Source of the DNA: Thermoanaerobacterium butyriciformans
Lineage (GTDB): Bacteria; Bacillota; Thermoanaerobacteria; Thermoanaerobacterales; Thermoanaerobacteraceae
Assembly (NCBI RefSeq): GCF_017874545.1
Contig: NZ_JAGGLT010000013.1
Span: 1-64,000, forward strand
DNA length: 64,000 nucleotides
Direction: 5' to 3'
Notes under the pieces: model-generated
Seen by the model: the letters and a program-made list of their open reading frames with translations, nothing else
Database searches by the model: none
What the model was told of the DNA's origin: nothing
Shown: piece by piece, positions 26,101-34,485 of the stretch
Layout: every line of letters begins with the position of its first letter
Numbering within the stretch: position 1 is the stretch's first letter
Program-made: the position numbers and the translations under genes

Positions 26101-27114
26101 TCAAAAAAGTTTTAAATATGGAATGGCATTCAAGTCTAATCCTGAAACTTTTCCACGAATATAGTCAAAATATCCAGCACTGGCTATCATTGCGCCATTA
26201 TCAGTGCAATATACTTGTTTAGGAAAGTGAATCATAAATCCTTCTTCGTCTGCTAATTTTAAAAGCCTTTCTCTTAAAAGGCTGTTGGAAGCAACACCTC
26301 CTGCTATAGATATCTTATTTATGTTTTTATATCTGGCAGCCTCTATAAGCTTTGAAGACAGTACATCCACAACATTCATTTGAAAACTTGCAGCATAATC
26401 TGCAATGTTTACCTCATTTCCATTTTGTCTCTCTTTGTGCAGTTGATTTATGACTGCCGTCTTTAAACCACTGAAGCTGAAATCAAAGTTGTCTTTTTCC
26501 ATGAAAGATTTAGGAAAATTATATTTATATGGATCTCCATTTTTAGAAATCTCATCAATCTTGGGACCTCCAGGATAACCCAGTCCTAATGCTCTTGCCA
26601 CTTTGTCAAATGCCTCTCCTGCTGCATCGTCTACCGTCCTTCCTAAAACTTCATATTCGCCATAATCTTTTACAAAGACAATGTGACTGTGACCTCCTGA
26701 CGCTATCAGACAAATAAACGGCGGTTCAAAATCGCCATCAAGATAATTAGCTGAAATATGACCTTCTATGTGGTTTACGCCTACAAAAGGTATTCCTTTT
26801 CCATATGCCAGTGCTTTTCCATATGAAAGGCCCACCAACAATGCCCCCACAAGTCCAGGACCATATGTCACCGCAACAACATCTATATCGTCAAGAGTTA
26901 TAGATGCCTCATCAAGTGCCTCCTTTACTACATTTCCAATCACTTCTATGTGATTTCTAGATGCTATCTCTGGAACAACACCGCCAAATTTCTTATGGAT
27001 ATTTATCTGCGAATATATGACATTAGACAATACCGCTTTGCCGTTTTTTACCACACTGGCTGATGTCTCATCGCAAGATGTTTCAATTCCCAAAACAACT
27101 GTATCTTTATTCAT
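26101..27114 (-). CDS. tsaD: tRNA t6A37 threonylcarbamoyltransferase TsaD
   Basis: TsaD transfers the threonylcarbamoyl group to adenine 37 of ANN-reading tRNAs. The product of about 337 residues has the ASKHA fold: N-terminal [16 protein letters not shown], metal-binding [14 protein letters not shown]-site [12 protein letters not shown], and [10 protein letters not shown]. Start at 27114 follows GGAG closely; upstream in-frame codons overlap the rimI gene. Last gene of the tsaE-tsaB-rimI-tsaD operon. Confidence 0.97.
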   Translation of the reverse strand: MNKDTVVLGIETSCDETSASVVKNGKAVLSNVIYSQINIHKKFGGVVPEIASRNHIEVIGNVVKEALDEASITLDDIDVVAVTYGPGLVGALLVGLSYGKALAYGKGIPFVGVNHIEGHISANYLDGDFEPPFICLIASGGHSHIVFVKDYGEYEVLGRTVDDAAGEAFDKVARALGLGYPGGPKIDEISKNGDPYKYNFPKSFMEKDNFDFSFSGLKTAVINQLHKERQNGNEVNIADYAASFQMNVVDVLSSKLIEAARYKNINKISIAGGVASNSLLRERLLKLADEEGFMIHFPKQVYCTDNGAMIASAGYFDYIRGKVSGLDLNAIPYLKLF

Positions 27115-27125
27115 ATAATCTCTCC

Positions 27126-27572
27126 TTACATGTCGTACTTCCACATTATTATCGCATCTTCATTGTTATCCTGATAGTAACCCCTTCTCCTGCCTACAGG
27201 TTTAAAGCCGTATTTTTTGTAAAGGGATTGCGCAATCAGATTTGATGCCCTGACTTCCAACGTCATAGATGTTATGCCTTTTTTCTTTGCCAAATCAATA
27301 AGTCCCTCAACAATTGCAGATCCAACACCTTTCCCTCTGAAATCAGGATGAACAGCAATGTTTGTTATATGACCTTCATCTATTACAACCCAGAATCCAC
27401 CGTATCCAGCTATTTTCTCATCTGCTTCTGCAACTATATAGTAAGCACATTTATTCTTTGTGACTTCCATTGTAAAAGATTCTTTAGACCATGGGACAGA
27501 AAAACTTAAGTTCTCAATTTCAATCACATCATCTATATCGCTTTTTGTCATAGGGCGAATTTTTATAACCAT
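27126..27572 (-). CDS. rimI: ribosomal protein bS18 N-acetyltransferase RimI
   Basis: The 148-residue GNAT enzyme has the acetyl-CoA motif [19 protein letters not shown] and the C-terminal [16 protein letters not shown]. In bacteria it acetylates the S18 N-terminus. Its place between tsaB and tsaD is the classical arrangement in Firmicutes. Confidence 0.94.
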   Translation of the reverse strand: MVIKIRPMTKSDIDDVIEIENLSFSVPWSKESFTMEVTKNKCAYYIVAEADEKIAGYGGFWVVIDEGHITNIAVHPDFRGKGVGSAIVEGLIDLAKKKGITSMTLEVRASNLIAQSLYKKYGFKPVGRRRGYYQDNNEDAIIMWKYDM

Positions 27573-27591
27573 ATATTAACCCCCAACAATA

Positions 27592-28275
27592 TTAATTGGC
27601 ATTTTCCAACGGTGCAGGCTTTCTTATATAATATGGCTTAAAATCAATATATGTGCTTAATTCGCCCTTTGCTATTTTTTCAAATGCCATCATACCAATT
27701 GATGACGCCCTTGAGATATTGTTTATAGGTGATGCAAAAAACACCTCTTTTGAAGATACATTTTTTAAGACATCTTTGTATGGTATTATGCCATCTCCTA
27801 TGTATACCACATCATCACTGTATTTATTTACAATATCCGGAAGTTCACCAGCTTTCTTCAAAGTCACATCTGACAAGGAAATTAATTCAGCACCGCCTCT
27901 ATATAAAGATGTATAGACGTAGCCTCTGAGGGCGTCAACTATAGGACATATGATTCCTCTAAATTCCCTCACATTAAATGCAAGTCCATCTAGAGAAGAA
28001 ACTCCCACAATCGGAATATTTAAAGACTGAGCCAAGCCTTTTGCAGTAGCAGCACCTATTCTTAAGCCTGTAAAAGATCCTGGACCTTTACATACAGCAA
28101 TGTGAGTTATTTCTTCTTTTTTTGTCTCAGCCATTTTTAAAAGCTCATCAATCATAGGCATCAATATAATAGAATGCCTCAAGTGATTTATAGAAAATTC
28201 ACCTATTAAACCATTTTCATCCACAAGTGCAACTGTCGCCGTATTTGACGATGAATCTATTGCAAGTACCTTCAT
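27592..28275 (-). CDS. tsaB: tRNA t6A biosynthesis protein TsaB
   Basis: TsaB is the non-catalytic ASKHA partner that scaffolds TsaD and TsaE. The protein of about 227 residues begins MKVLAIDSSSNTATVAL and has the family motif VCKGPGSFTGLRIGAATAKGLA. The ATG at 28275 follows GGAG by eight bases and overlaps the tsaE stop (ATGA-type junction). Confidence 0.95.
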   Translation of the reverse strand: MKVLAIDSSSNTATVALVDENGLIGEFSINHLRHSIILMPMIDELLKMAETKKEEITHIAVCKGPGSFTGLRIGAATAKGLAQSLNIPIVGVSSLDGLAFNVREFRGIICPIVDALRGYVYTSLYRGGAELISLSDVTLKKAGELPDIVNKYSDDVVYIGDGIIPYKDVLKNVSSKEVFFASPINNISRASSIGMMAFEKIAKGELSTYIDFKPYYIRKPAPLENAN

Positions 28276-28733
28276 CACTTCATCTCCTTAATTACTTCAT
28301 CATATTTTTCGCCATGTGATTCAATCTCTATGATTCTCTCATCGTAAGAATCGCCTATGTCAATGCGTATAAATATATTCTCCTCTGGAATAAGAGGCTT
28401 TATTTTTTCAGGCCATTCAATAACACATACCCCATCTCCATAAAAATACTCCTCATAACCTATATCGTATAATTCCGTATAATCATCTATCCTATAGACA
28501 TCAAAATGATACAGTGGAATATCTCCCAAATGCTCATTTACAATCATAAATGTAGGACTTGTCACATAATCATCAATTCCCATTCCTTTAGCTATCCCTT
28601 TCGTTAAAACTGTCTTTCCCACACCTAATTCTCCAGATATTAATACGATGCTGCCTCTTTTTAGTAAATTTCCTAATTTAAAGCCTATCTTTTCTGTCTC
28701 AATAGGACTTTTTGTTTTAAATGACATTTTCAT
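28275..28733 (-). CDS. tsaE: tRNA t6A biosynthesis ATPase TsaE
   Basis: TsaE is the ATPase that resets the TsaBD complex. The roughly 152 residues hold Walker A GELGVGKT, the segment YVTSPTFMIVNEHLG, HFDVYR and CVIEWPEKI, all family hallmarks. Start ATG at 28733 follows GGTGG by eight bases; the longer frame to 28784 lacks a ribosome site. Confidence 0.95.
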   Translation of the reverse strand: MKMSFKTKSPIETEKIGFKLGNLLKRGSIVLISGELGVGKTVLTKGIAKGMGIDDYVTSPTFMIVNEHLGDIPLYHFDVYRIDDYTELYDIGYEEYFYGDGVCVIEWPEKIKPLIPEENIFIRIDIGDSYDERIIEIESHGEKYDEVIKEMK

Positions 28734-28817
28734 TCGTAACACCACCGTGAAATTTATACAATTATTATATACCAAGTATACCATAAAACAAACGCATAGT
28801 AAGTTAGTATTTAAGGC

Positions 28818-28850
28818 AAAAAAAATAACGGATTTATTTCCGCTATTTTA
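28818..28850 (-). terminator. terminator of ribU
   Basis: AATAGCGGA pairs with TCCGTTATT around a short loop, followed by eight T on the minus strand just after the ribU stop. Confidence 0.85.
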
Positions 28851-28856
28851 AACACA

Positions 28857-29441
28857 TTACATTTTAAGCATTGGTGACAATTTCTTGTAAATTAGAAATG
28901 TTATAATAGATATTACAAACCCTTTTAATATGTTGAATGGGAAAATACCATACGCTATCAATGTCCTTAAATCAACTATATGGCTGTTTACTGCTTTCCC
29001 CATTCCAACAATAGCGCTTAATGGCCATCCCATTATCTTCTGGTATAAAGGTAAAAATACGTAGTAATTCAAGACTGATCCCGCAATAGCCATAACAACT
29101 GTTCCAATAATCATTGAAAATATTGCTGATTTCTTTGATTTGTTTCTCATGTATATTACACCTACTGTATACACGTAAATGGAACCAACCACAAAATTTG
29201 CTACTTCCCCAATACCAGCAGACTGGCTTACAGGCAAGTGTATCACGTTTTTTACAATTTCTACAAAAATCCCGTATACAGGTCCTAATGCAAATGCTGC
29301 TAGTAGTGGCGGTATATCACTGAAATCAAATTTTAAAAAGCCTGGAAATAGTGGTAGCTGAAATTCTAGATACATAAGTACAAATGCTATTGCAGAAAGC
29401 AATCCTACAGTTACAATTACTTTCGTCTTGCTGTGTTCCAT
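28857..29441 (-). CDS. ribU: riboflavin ECF transporter S component RibU
   Basis: The protein of about 194 residues has six hydrophobic segments and the RibU pattern VLMYLEFQLPLFPGFLKFDF, with the acidic SDIPPLLAAFALGP following. S components bind riboflavin and use a shared EcfAAT energizing unit, not present here. Start ATG 29441 follows GGAGG by eight bases. The FMN riboswitch directly upstream supports the substrate strongly. Confidence 0.96.
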   Translation of the reverse strand: MEHSKTKVIVTVGLLSAIAFVLMYLEFQLPLFPGFLKFDFSDIPPLLAAFALGPVYGIFVEIVKNVIHLPVSQSAGIGEVANFVVGSIYVYTVGVIYMRNKSKKSAIFSMIIGTVVMAIAGSVLNYYVFLPLYQKIMGWPLSAIVGMGKAVNSHIVDLRTLIAYGIFPFNILKGFVISIITFLIYKKLSPMLKM

Positions 29442-29460
29442 AAACAACACCTCCATAATC

Positions 29461-29490
29461 AAAAAATCCTGAAGAAATTATCTTCAGGAC
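29461..29490 (-). terminator. riboswitch-controlled terminator before ribU
   Basis: TCCTGAAGA and TCTTCAGGA form a nine-base-pair stem followed by TTTTTT on the minus strand, ending 20 bases before the ribU start. Its left arm repeats CTTCAGG found in the aptamer P1, which allows mutually exclusive folding. Confidence 0.88.
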
Positions 29491-29506
29491 CATAACAACT
29501 AAAATA

Positions 29507-29634
29507 AATCTTCTTCCATCCAGACTATACTGTCGGCCTTGGAATCTCACCAAGTCCACCGCATATGCGGGTCGCGGGCTTGCTTACGCTTACCGCCGGT
29601 CGGGAATTTCACCCTGCCCTGAAGATATTCTTCA
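29507..29634 (-). ncRNA. FMN riboswitch (RFN element)
   Basis: The minus strand shows the RFN blocks in order: ATCTTCAGGGCAGGGTGAAA, TTCCCGACCGGCGGTAA, GCCCGCGA, GGTGAGATTCCA, GGCCGACAGTATAGTCTGGA and TGGAAGAAGAT. Outer ends pair as P1. FMN binding is expected to favour the downstream terminator and so shut off riboflavin import. Confidence 0.98.
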
Positions 29635-29693
29635 CAAATATTAAGTTCTAAATAATATGATGTCATAAAAATATCAATTTGTCAAGAAATTTT

Positions 29694-30650
29694 TTAGTCT
29701 TTAGCTGTTTTCTCTACGATAACAGTACCTGTTTTTCCACATAAAGCATCATATGCTTTTTCAAGAGATGTTATTATTGCACGCCTTCCATGCTTTGAAT
29801 TTGCAAACCTCATTGCAGCCTTAACCTTTGGCAACATGCTTCCTGGTGCAAAATGGCCTTCTTCCAAATACCTCTGTGCTTCATCACTTGAAATTACATC
29901 CAGTGCTTTTTCATCTGGCTTTTTATAATTGATGTACACTTTTTCCACAGCTGTCAAAATCAAAAGTATATCTGCATCTAAATCCTCTGCAAGCTTCTCA
30001 GACGCAAGGTCCTTATCTATTACGGCAGCAACACCTTTCAAACCTCCATTTTCTTTTACAACAGGTATTCCTCCTCCACCTGCTGTTATGACTACAACAC
30101 CATTATTTTCAAGCAATTTAATTGTACTTAATTCAACTATTTCTTTTGGCTCTGGAGATGCTACAACTCTCCTGTATCCTCTGCCGCTGTCCTCCACCAT
30201 TTCATATCCTTTATTTTTTATAAGCATCTCTGCTTCTTCCTTTGAGTAAAAAGGCCCAATTGGTTTTGTTGGATGCAAAAATGCAGGATCATCTTTATCT
30301 ACAATTACTTGTGTTACTATTGTGGCAACACCTTTTTCTATTTTTCTCTCCTTAAAAACTTCACCTAAACACTGCTGTATCATATAGCCTATCATGCCTT
30401 GACTTTCCGCACCACATATGTCAAAAGGCATCGCAGGTATTATGTTAGAGGCTGTCTCATTTTGTATGACTATATTGCCAACCTGCGGGCCATTGCCATG
30501 TGTCAAAACCACAGAATACCCTTCTTCTATGATATCTGCAATATATGAAGCTGTCCTTCTTACCGCATTTAATTGAGATTCTGCGGTTGGCACCATATCT
30601 TTATCTTGCAGTGCATTTCCCCCAAGCGCTATAACTACTTTTCCCTTCAT
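29694..30650 (-). CDS. arcC: carbamate kinase
   Basis: The 318-residue enzyme makes ATP from carbamoyl phosphate and ADP, releasing carbamate. It starts MKGKVVIALGGNAL and carries the family motifs THGNGPQVGNI, PFDICGAESQGMIGY and ITAGGGGIPV. The ATG at 30650 lies five bases after AGGAGG. It follows argF after a terminator and so probably has its own promoter. Confidence 0.96.
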   Translation of the reverse strand: MKGKVVIALGGNALQDKDMVPTAESQLNAVRRTASYIADIIEEGYSVVLTHGNGPQVGNIVIQNETASNIIPAMPFDICGAESQGMIGYMIQQCLGEVFKERKIEKGVATIVTQVIVDKDDPAFLHPTKPIGPFYSKEEAEMLIKNKGYEMVEDSGRGYRRVVASPEPKEIVELSTIKLLENNGVVVITAGGGGIPVVKENGGLKGVAAVIDKDLASEKLAEDLDADILLILTAVEKVYINYKKPDEKALDVISSDEAQRYLEEGHFAPGSMLPKVKAAMRFANSKHGRRAIITSLEKAYDALCGKTGTVIVEKTAKD

Positions 30651-30721
30651 CATATCCTCCTACTTAAGCGAATAATAACATTTTACATTATATCATTTTA
30701 TTCAAGATTTGAATAGTAGGT

Positions 30722-30760
30722 GATAAAAGCCAAGGCATAAAATTTACCTTGGCTTTATCA
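30722..30760 (-). terminator. terminator of argF
   Basis: GATAAAGCCAAGG and CCTTGGCTTTTATC form a 13-bp stem directly after the stop codon of argF; its left side is AU-rich. Confidence 0.75.
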
Positions 30761-31702
30761 CTAAAGAATTGTGGCAATCATGACAGCTTTTATAGTGTGC
30801 TTTCTGTTTTCTGCTTCATCCCAAACTCTCGATTGCTTCCCTTCTATTACTTCATATGTTACTTCTTGCCCTTTTACTGCAGGCAAGCAGTGTAAAAATA
30901 TCGTATCAGATCTTTTTGTCTTCTTCATCATCTCATCATTTACTTGGAATGGCCTTAAAAGCATTTCTCTTTCTTTTTGCTTAGACTCTTCTCCCATAGA
31001 TGCCCATACATCTGTGTAAACTGCATGTGCACCTTCTAATCCTTCGCCAGGTACATCTGTTATTGTAAAGCTACCTCCATTTTCTTTCGCCATATCTTTG
31101 ATTTCTTTTATGTATTCTTCTGATGGCCAAAGCTCTTTTGGTGAATTTATCACATAATCCATACCCATTTTTGCACATCCGACCGCCAGCGTATTTGCCA
31201 TGTTATTTCTACCATCGCCTACAAATGCCAATTTTGTACCTTTCAGATATCCAAATTCTTCTTCTATCGTCATCAAATCAGCCAAAACTTGCGTAGGATG
31301 ATATTCGTCTGTAAGCCCATTGTAAACAGGCACACCAGAATATTTTGCAAGTACCTCTACAGTCTTTTGATTGAATCCTCTAAATTCTATTGCATCAAAC
31401 ATCCTGCCAAGGACTCTTGCAGTGTCTTCTATAGATTCTTTTGCCCCAAGCTGTATATCATCTGTCGACAAAAAAACCGGATGCCCACCTTCCTCGCCAA
31501 AAGCCGTCTCAAATGCACATCTAGTTCTGGTGGAGCGCTTTTCAAATATCAATGCAATAGTCTTTCCTAAAAATCTTTGATGAACTATCCCTGCTTTTCT
31601 CTCAGCTTTTACCTGTTTTGCTATATCAAGAAGATATCTTATCTCTTGTGGCGTATAATCTTTTAACGTCAATAGACTTCTACCTTTTAAATTAAATGCC
31701 AT
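30761..31702 (-). CDS. argF: ornithine carbamoyltransferase
   Basis: The 313-residue enzyme interconverts ornithine plus carbamoyl phosphate and citrulline. Carbamoyl-phosphate motif KRSTRTRCAF, the ornithine-loop region and the catalytic HCLPA are all present. GGAGG precedes the ATG. With carbamate kinase next door the catabolic direction (citrulline to ATP) is plausible; arginine deiminase is not in the window. Confidence 0.95.
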   Translation of the reverse strand: MAFNLKGRSLLTLKDYTPQEIRYLLDIAKQVKAERKAGIVHQRFLGKTIALIFEKRSTRTRCAFETAFGEEGGHPVFLSTDDIQLGAKESIEDTARVLGRMFDAIEFRGFNQKTVEVLAKYSGVPVYNGLTDEYHPTQVLADLMTIEEEFGYLKGTKLAFVGDGRNNMANTLAVGCAKMGMDYVINSPKELWPSEEYIKEIKDMAKENGGSFTITDVPGEGLEGAHAVYTDVWASMGEESKQKEREMLLRPFQVNDEMMKKTKRSDTIFLHCLPAVKGQEVTYEVIEGKQSRVWDEAENRKHTIKAVMIATIL

Positions 31703-31740
31703 TTATTTTCCTCCTATCAATCGATAAAATATATAAATTA

Positions 31741-32898
31741 TTATGCTTCATAGACTAACTGGCCATTTACAAATACAAACTTTGTCTTTGTTTTTATCTC
31801 AATTGGGCTACCGTCAAAGACGGCTATATCAGCATCTTTTCCCTTCTCAATGCTTCCTACCCTGTCAGATATGCCTACTATTTTAGCTGGATTTATAGTA
31901 ATTGCTTTCAAAGCTTCCATCTCATCCATACCTTCTCTTACTGCAAGACCTGCACAAATTGGAAGATAATTTAAAGGAATAACTGGATGATCTGTCATAA
32001 TAGCCACATCCAATCCGGCTTTTGATAAAATTCCCGGAGTTTTAAAAGTAAGATTAGAAAGCTCAACTTTTGACCTTTCAGAGAGTGAAGGCCCTACGAT
32101 GACTTTTGCATTCTCTTTCACTAGATAATCCACTATAAGGTGACCCTCAGTACAATGATCCAGCGTTATATCCACATTAAATTCTTTTGCTATCCTTAAA
32201 GCCGTGAATATATCATCGGCCCTGTGAGCATGTGCTTTTAATGGTATTTCCCTCTTTAACACTTTAGCCAAGACTTCAAGTCCAAGGTCCCTTGATGGCC
32301 TTTTCTCATCATCGTCAGCGTACCTCTCCATATCCTCTATGTACTCTTTCGCTTTTACGAGCTCTTGCCTCAGCAGCGCGGCTATACCCATTCTTGTCAT
32401 AGGCATCTTATGCTGCTCATTGTACACAGACTTTGGATTCTCACCAAAAGCTACTTTAACCGCAATCGGTTCTTTTATGATCATATCATCAATTCTTTTG
32501 CCGTATGTCTTTATGGCTGCAAATTGACCACCAATTACATTGGCACTGCCAGGACCTGTTACAGCCGTAGTCACGCCTGCCTCATATGCTTCTTGAAAAT
32601 ATTTATCCATAGGATTTATCCCATCTATTGCTCGCAATTGAGGAGTTATGGGATCTGTCTCCTCATTTCCATCTGCACCTTCAAAGCCAACAGCATTTTC
32701 CCACATACCTAGATGGCAATGTGCATCTATCATGCCAGGCATCACTGTAAGGCCTGAAACATCTATCACCTCAGCATCAAGCGGTGCTATTATTTCTTCT
32801 CCCACATCCAAAATCTTTCCATCGTCTATAAGAACATCTGCTTTATCGTAATTTTTTCCTGCCATCGTTAAGACTTTACCGCCCTTTAAAAGATACAC
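31741..32898 (-). CDS. amidohydrolase family metalloenzyme
   Basis: The 385-residue protein has the amidohydrolase fold: N-terminal beta domain, metal motif GMIDAHCHLG, Lys or Glu ligand near VKVAFGENPKS, metal His in KAHAHRADD and LDHCTEGH, and Asp in MTDHPV. It resembles imidazolonepropionase-like sequences often annotated only as amidohydrolase. The GTG start follows GGGGG. It is 38 bases ahead of argF and probably cotranscribed, so a role in ureido or cyclic-amide use is possible. Confidence 0.88.
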   Translation of the reverse strand: MYLLKGGKVLTMAGKNYDKADVLIDDGKILDVGEEIIAPLDAEVIDVSGLTVMPGMIDAHCHLGMWENAVGFEGADGNEETDPITPQLRAIDGINPMDKYFQEAYEAGVTTAVTGPGSANVIGGQFAAIKTYGKRIDDMIIKEPIAVKVAFGENPKSVYNEQHKMPMTRMGIAALLRQELVKAKEYIEDMERYADDDEKRPSRDLGLEVLAKVLKREIPLKAHAHRADDIFTALRIAKEFNVDITLDHCTEGHLIVDYLVKENAKVIVGPSLSERSKVELSNLTFKTPGILSKAGLDVAIMTDHPVIPLNYLPICAGLAVREGMDEMEALKAITINPAKIVGISDRVGSIEKGKDADIAVFDGSPIEIKTKTKFVFVNGQLVYEA

Positions 32899-32991
32899 TG
32901 TAAAACCCCCTGTCTTAAAAATTTATCGAAACAAAGAAGAACCTAAAAAATATTATACTACACTGATAAAAATAGTAAACATCATACATAA

Positions 32992-33669
32992 TCAATCCAT
33001 CTTTTTAATAATCTTATCTTTATTTACAACTCCGATGACGAATAAAATTACTGCAACGACTGATATTACTGCTGAAACTATGTAATTTTTATGCTCAATG
33101 TTTGCACCTATGTACGAGGAAATTACTATGCCAGGAAGCCGTGCTGTTGCTGTTATAAGAAAAAAATTTAAAAATTTCACCGGCGTCAATCCTGCGACGT
33201 ATGACAAGGCATCCTTAGGGAGGCCTGGCAGTAAAAATACCAAAAAGAGTCCAAGCTCCCCTTTCTTGTTGTTTATTAAATAATCAAATTTTTTTAGCTT
33301 CTCGTCTGACAGCATTCCACGTACAAATTCATATCCCAATACCCTTGCTATTGTAAAACACAAAAGAGAACCGATAGTAATTCCAATCAGAGAATACAGC
33401 GAGCCCAAAAAAGTCCCGTAAAGGTACCCTCCAGCTATTTGAACAACTTCACCAGGTATTACAAATATCAAAACTTGCAATATCTGAATTGCGATAAAAA
33501 TCAGAATACCTTTTGTGCCAAATCCCAATATCCATTTTTCAAACTTAGTAGGGTCTTTTAATAGATAAGTCAACTCATCTCCATATCGAAGCAGTACCCA
33601 AAAAAACAAAAATACAAACGCTGCAATAAATAGGCCATTTATAGCAAGCTTCTTTTTATTTCTATCCAC
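32992..33669 (-). CDS. VTT/DedA-domain membrane protein (TVP38/TMEM64 family)
   Basis: The 225-residue protein has about five hydrophobic segments and the VTT motif GEVVQIAGGYLYGTFLGSLYS followed by FLLPGLPKDALSYVAGLTPV. Such proteins are lipid-handling or scramblase-like membrane proteins. The GTG start follows AGGAGG. Confidence 0.9.
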   Translation of the reverse strand: MDRNKKKLAINGLFIAAFVFLFFWVLLRYGDELTYLLKDPTKFEKWILGFGTKGILIFIAIQILQVLIFVIPGEVVQIAGGYLYGTFLGSLYSLIGITIGSLLCFTIARVLGYEFVRGMLSDEKLKKFDYLINNKKGELGLFLVFLLPGLPKDALSYVAGLTPVKFLNFFLITATARLPGIVISSYIGANIEHKNYIVSAVISVVAVILFVIGVVNKDKIIKKMD

Positions 33670-33705
33670 CTAATTTATCCTCCTAAAATCCACATATTAC
33701 AACAT

Positions 33706-34449
33706 CTAGTTATCTGGGTCTCTGAATCTGCTTTCATCATAAGGCATAGAAGACTTTACGCTAGATGCCTTCATCTCAGGATAGCTTAAAGCCGTAAGAG
33801 ATCCTCCAAATACGCATCCTGTATCGATATTGACGGTGTTATTTAAAAATCTTGGCTCCTTTACAGGCGTATGGCCGTAGACAATCAAAGATGAGCCTCT
33901 ATAGTCCTTTGCCCAATCAAGCCTCACAGGCGTGCCATCAGGGTTTCTCTCACCTGTTATATCGCCGTACAGAACAAATCGCCTAACATTTTTCCCATAG
34001 TACCCTATGTACTTTTCCGGTATTCCCGCATGTGCTACTATTAACTTTTTATTGTCCAAAATAAGGTACATCGGTGAATCCTCGTACAATTCTTTAAAAT
34101 GTGAAATAACGCTTTTTCTCTGTGAATCGTTTAAAGCATTTAACTCTTCAACAGTAGTCTCAAGTCCATGTATAATTTTAACATTGTGCCCTAACAAATA
34201 CCTGTAAAGCTTATTGCAGTGATTACCTGGTGTGTAAAGAGCTTTTCCTGCTTTAACATTTTTATACACCAATTCTATAACACCTATAGAGTCAGGCCCT
34301 CTATCTGTAATATCCCCCAGAAATACAAGTTTTCTATCATCTTTATGTACATATATTCCGTCTTTACATGTGTATCCCAAAATATCGATTAATTTTGTCA
34401 GTTCTTCATAACAACCGTGAACATCGCCAATAATATCATACGCCGTCAA
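33706..34449 (-). CDS. metallophosphoesterase, PrpE-like
   Basis: The 247-residue enzyme has the calcineurin-type motifs [40 protein letters not shown] and YGHTPV. PrpE-type members cleave diadenosine tetraphosphate or dephosphorylate proteins; sequence alone does not decide. The TTG start follows GGAGG by seven bases. Confidence 0.9.
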   Translation of the reverse strand: MTAYDIIGDVHGCYEELTKLIDILGYTCKDGIYVHKDDRKLVFLGDITDRGPDSIGVIELVYKNVKAGKALYTPGNHCNKLYRYLLGHNVKIIHGLETTVEELNALNDSQRKSVISHFKELYEDSPMYLILDNKKLIVAHAGIPEKYIGYYGKNVRRFVLYGDITGERNPDGTPVRLDWAKDYRGSSLIVYGHTPVKEPRFLNNTVNIDTGCVFGGSLTALSYPEMKASSVKSSMPYDESRFRDPDN

Positions 34450-34485
34450 ATTAAAACCTCCATGATATTTAGATCACACCATATA

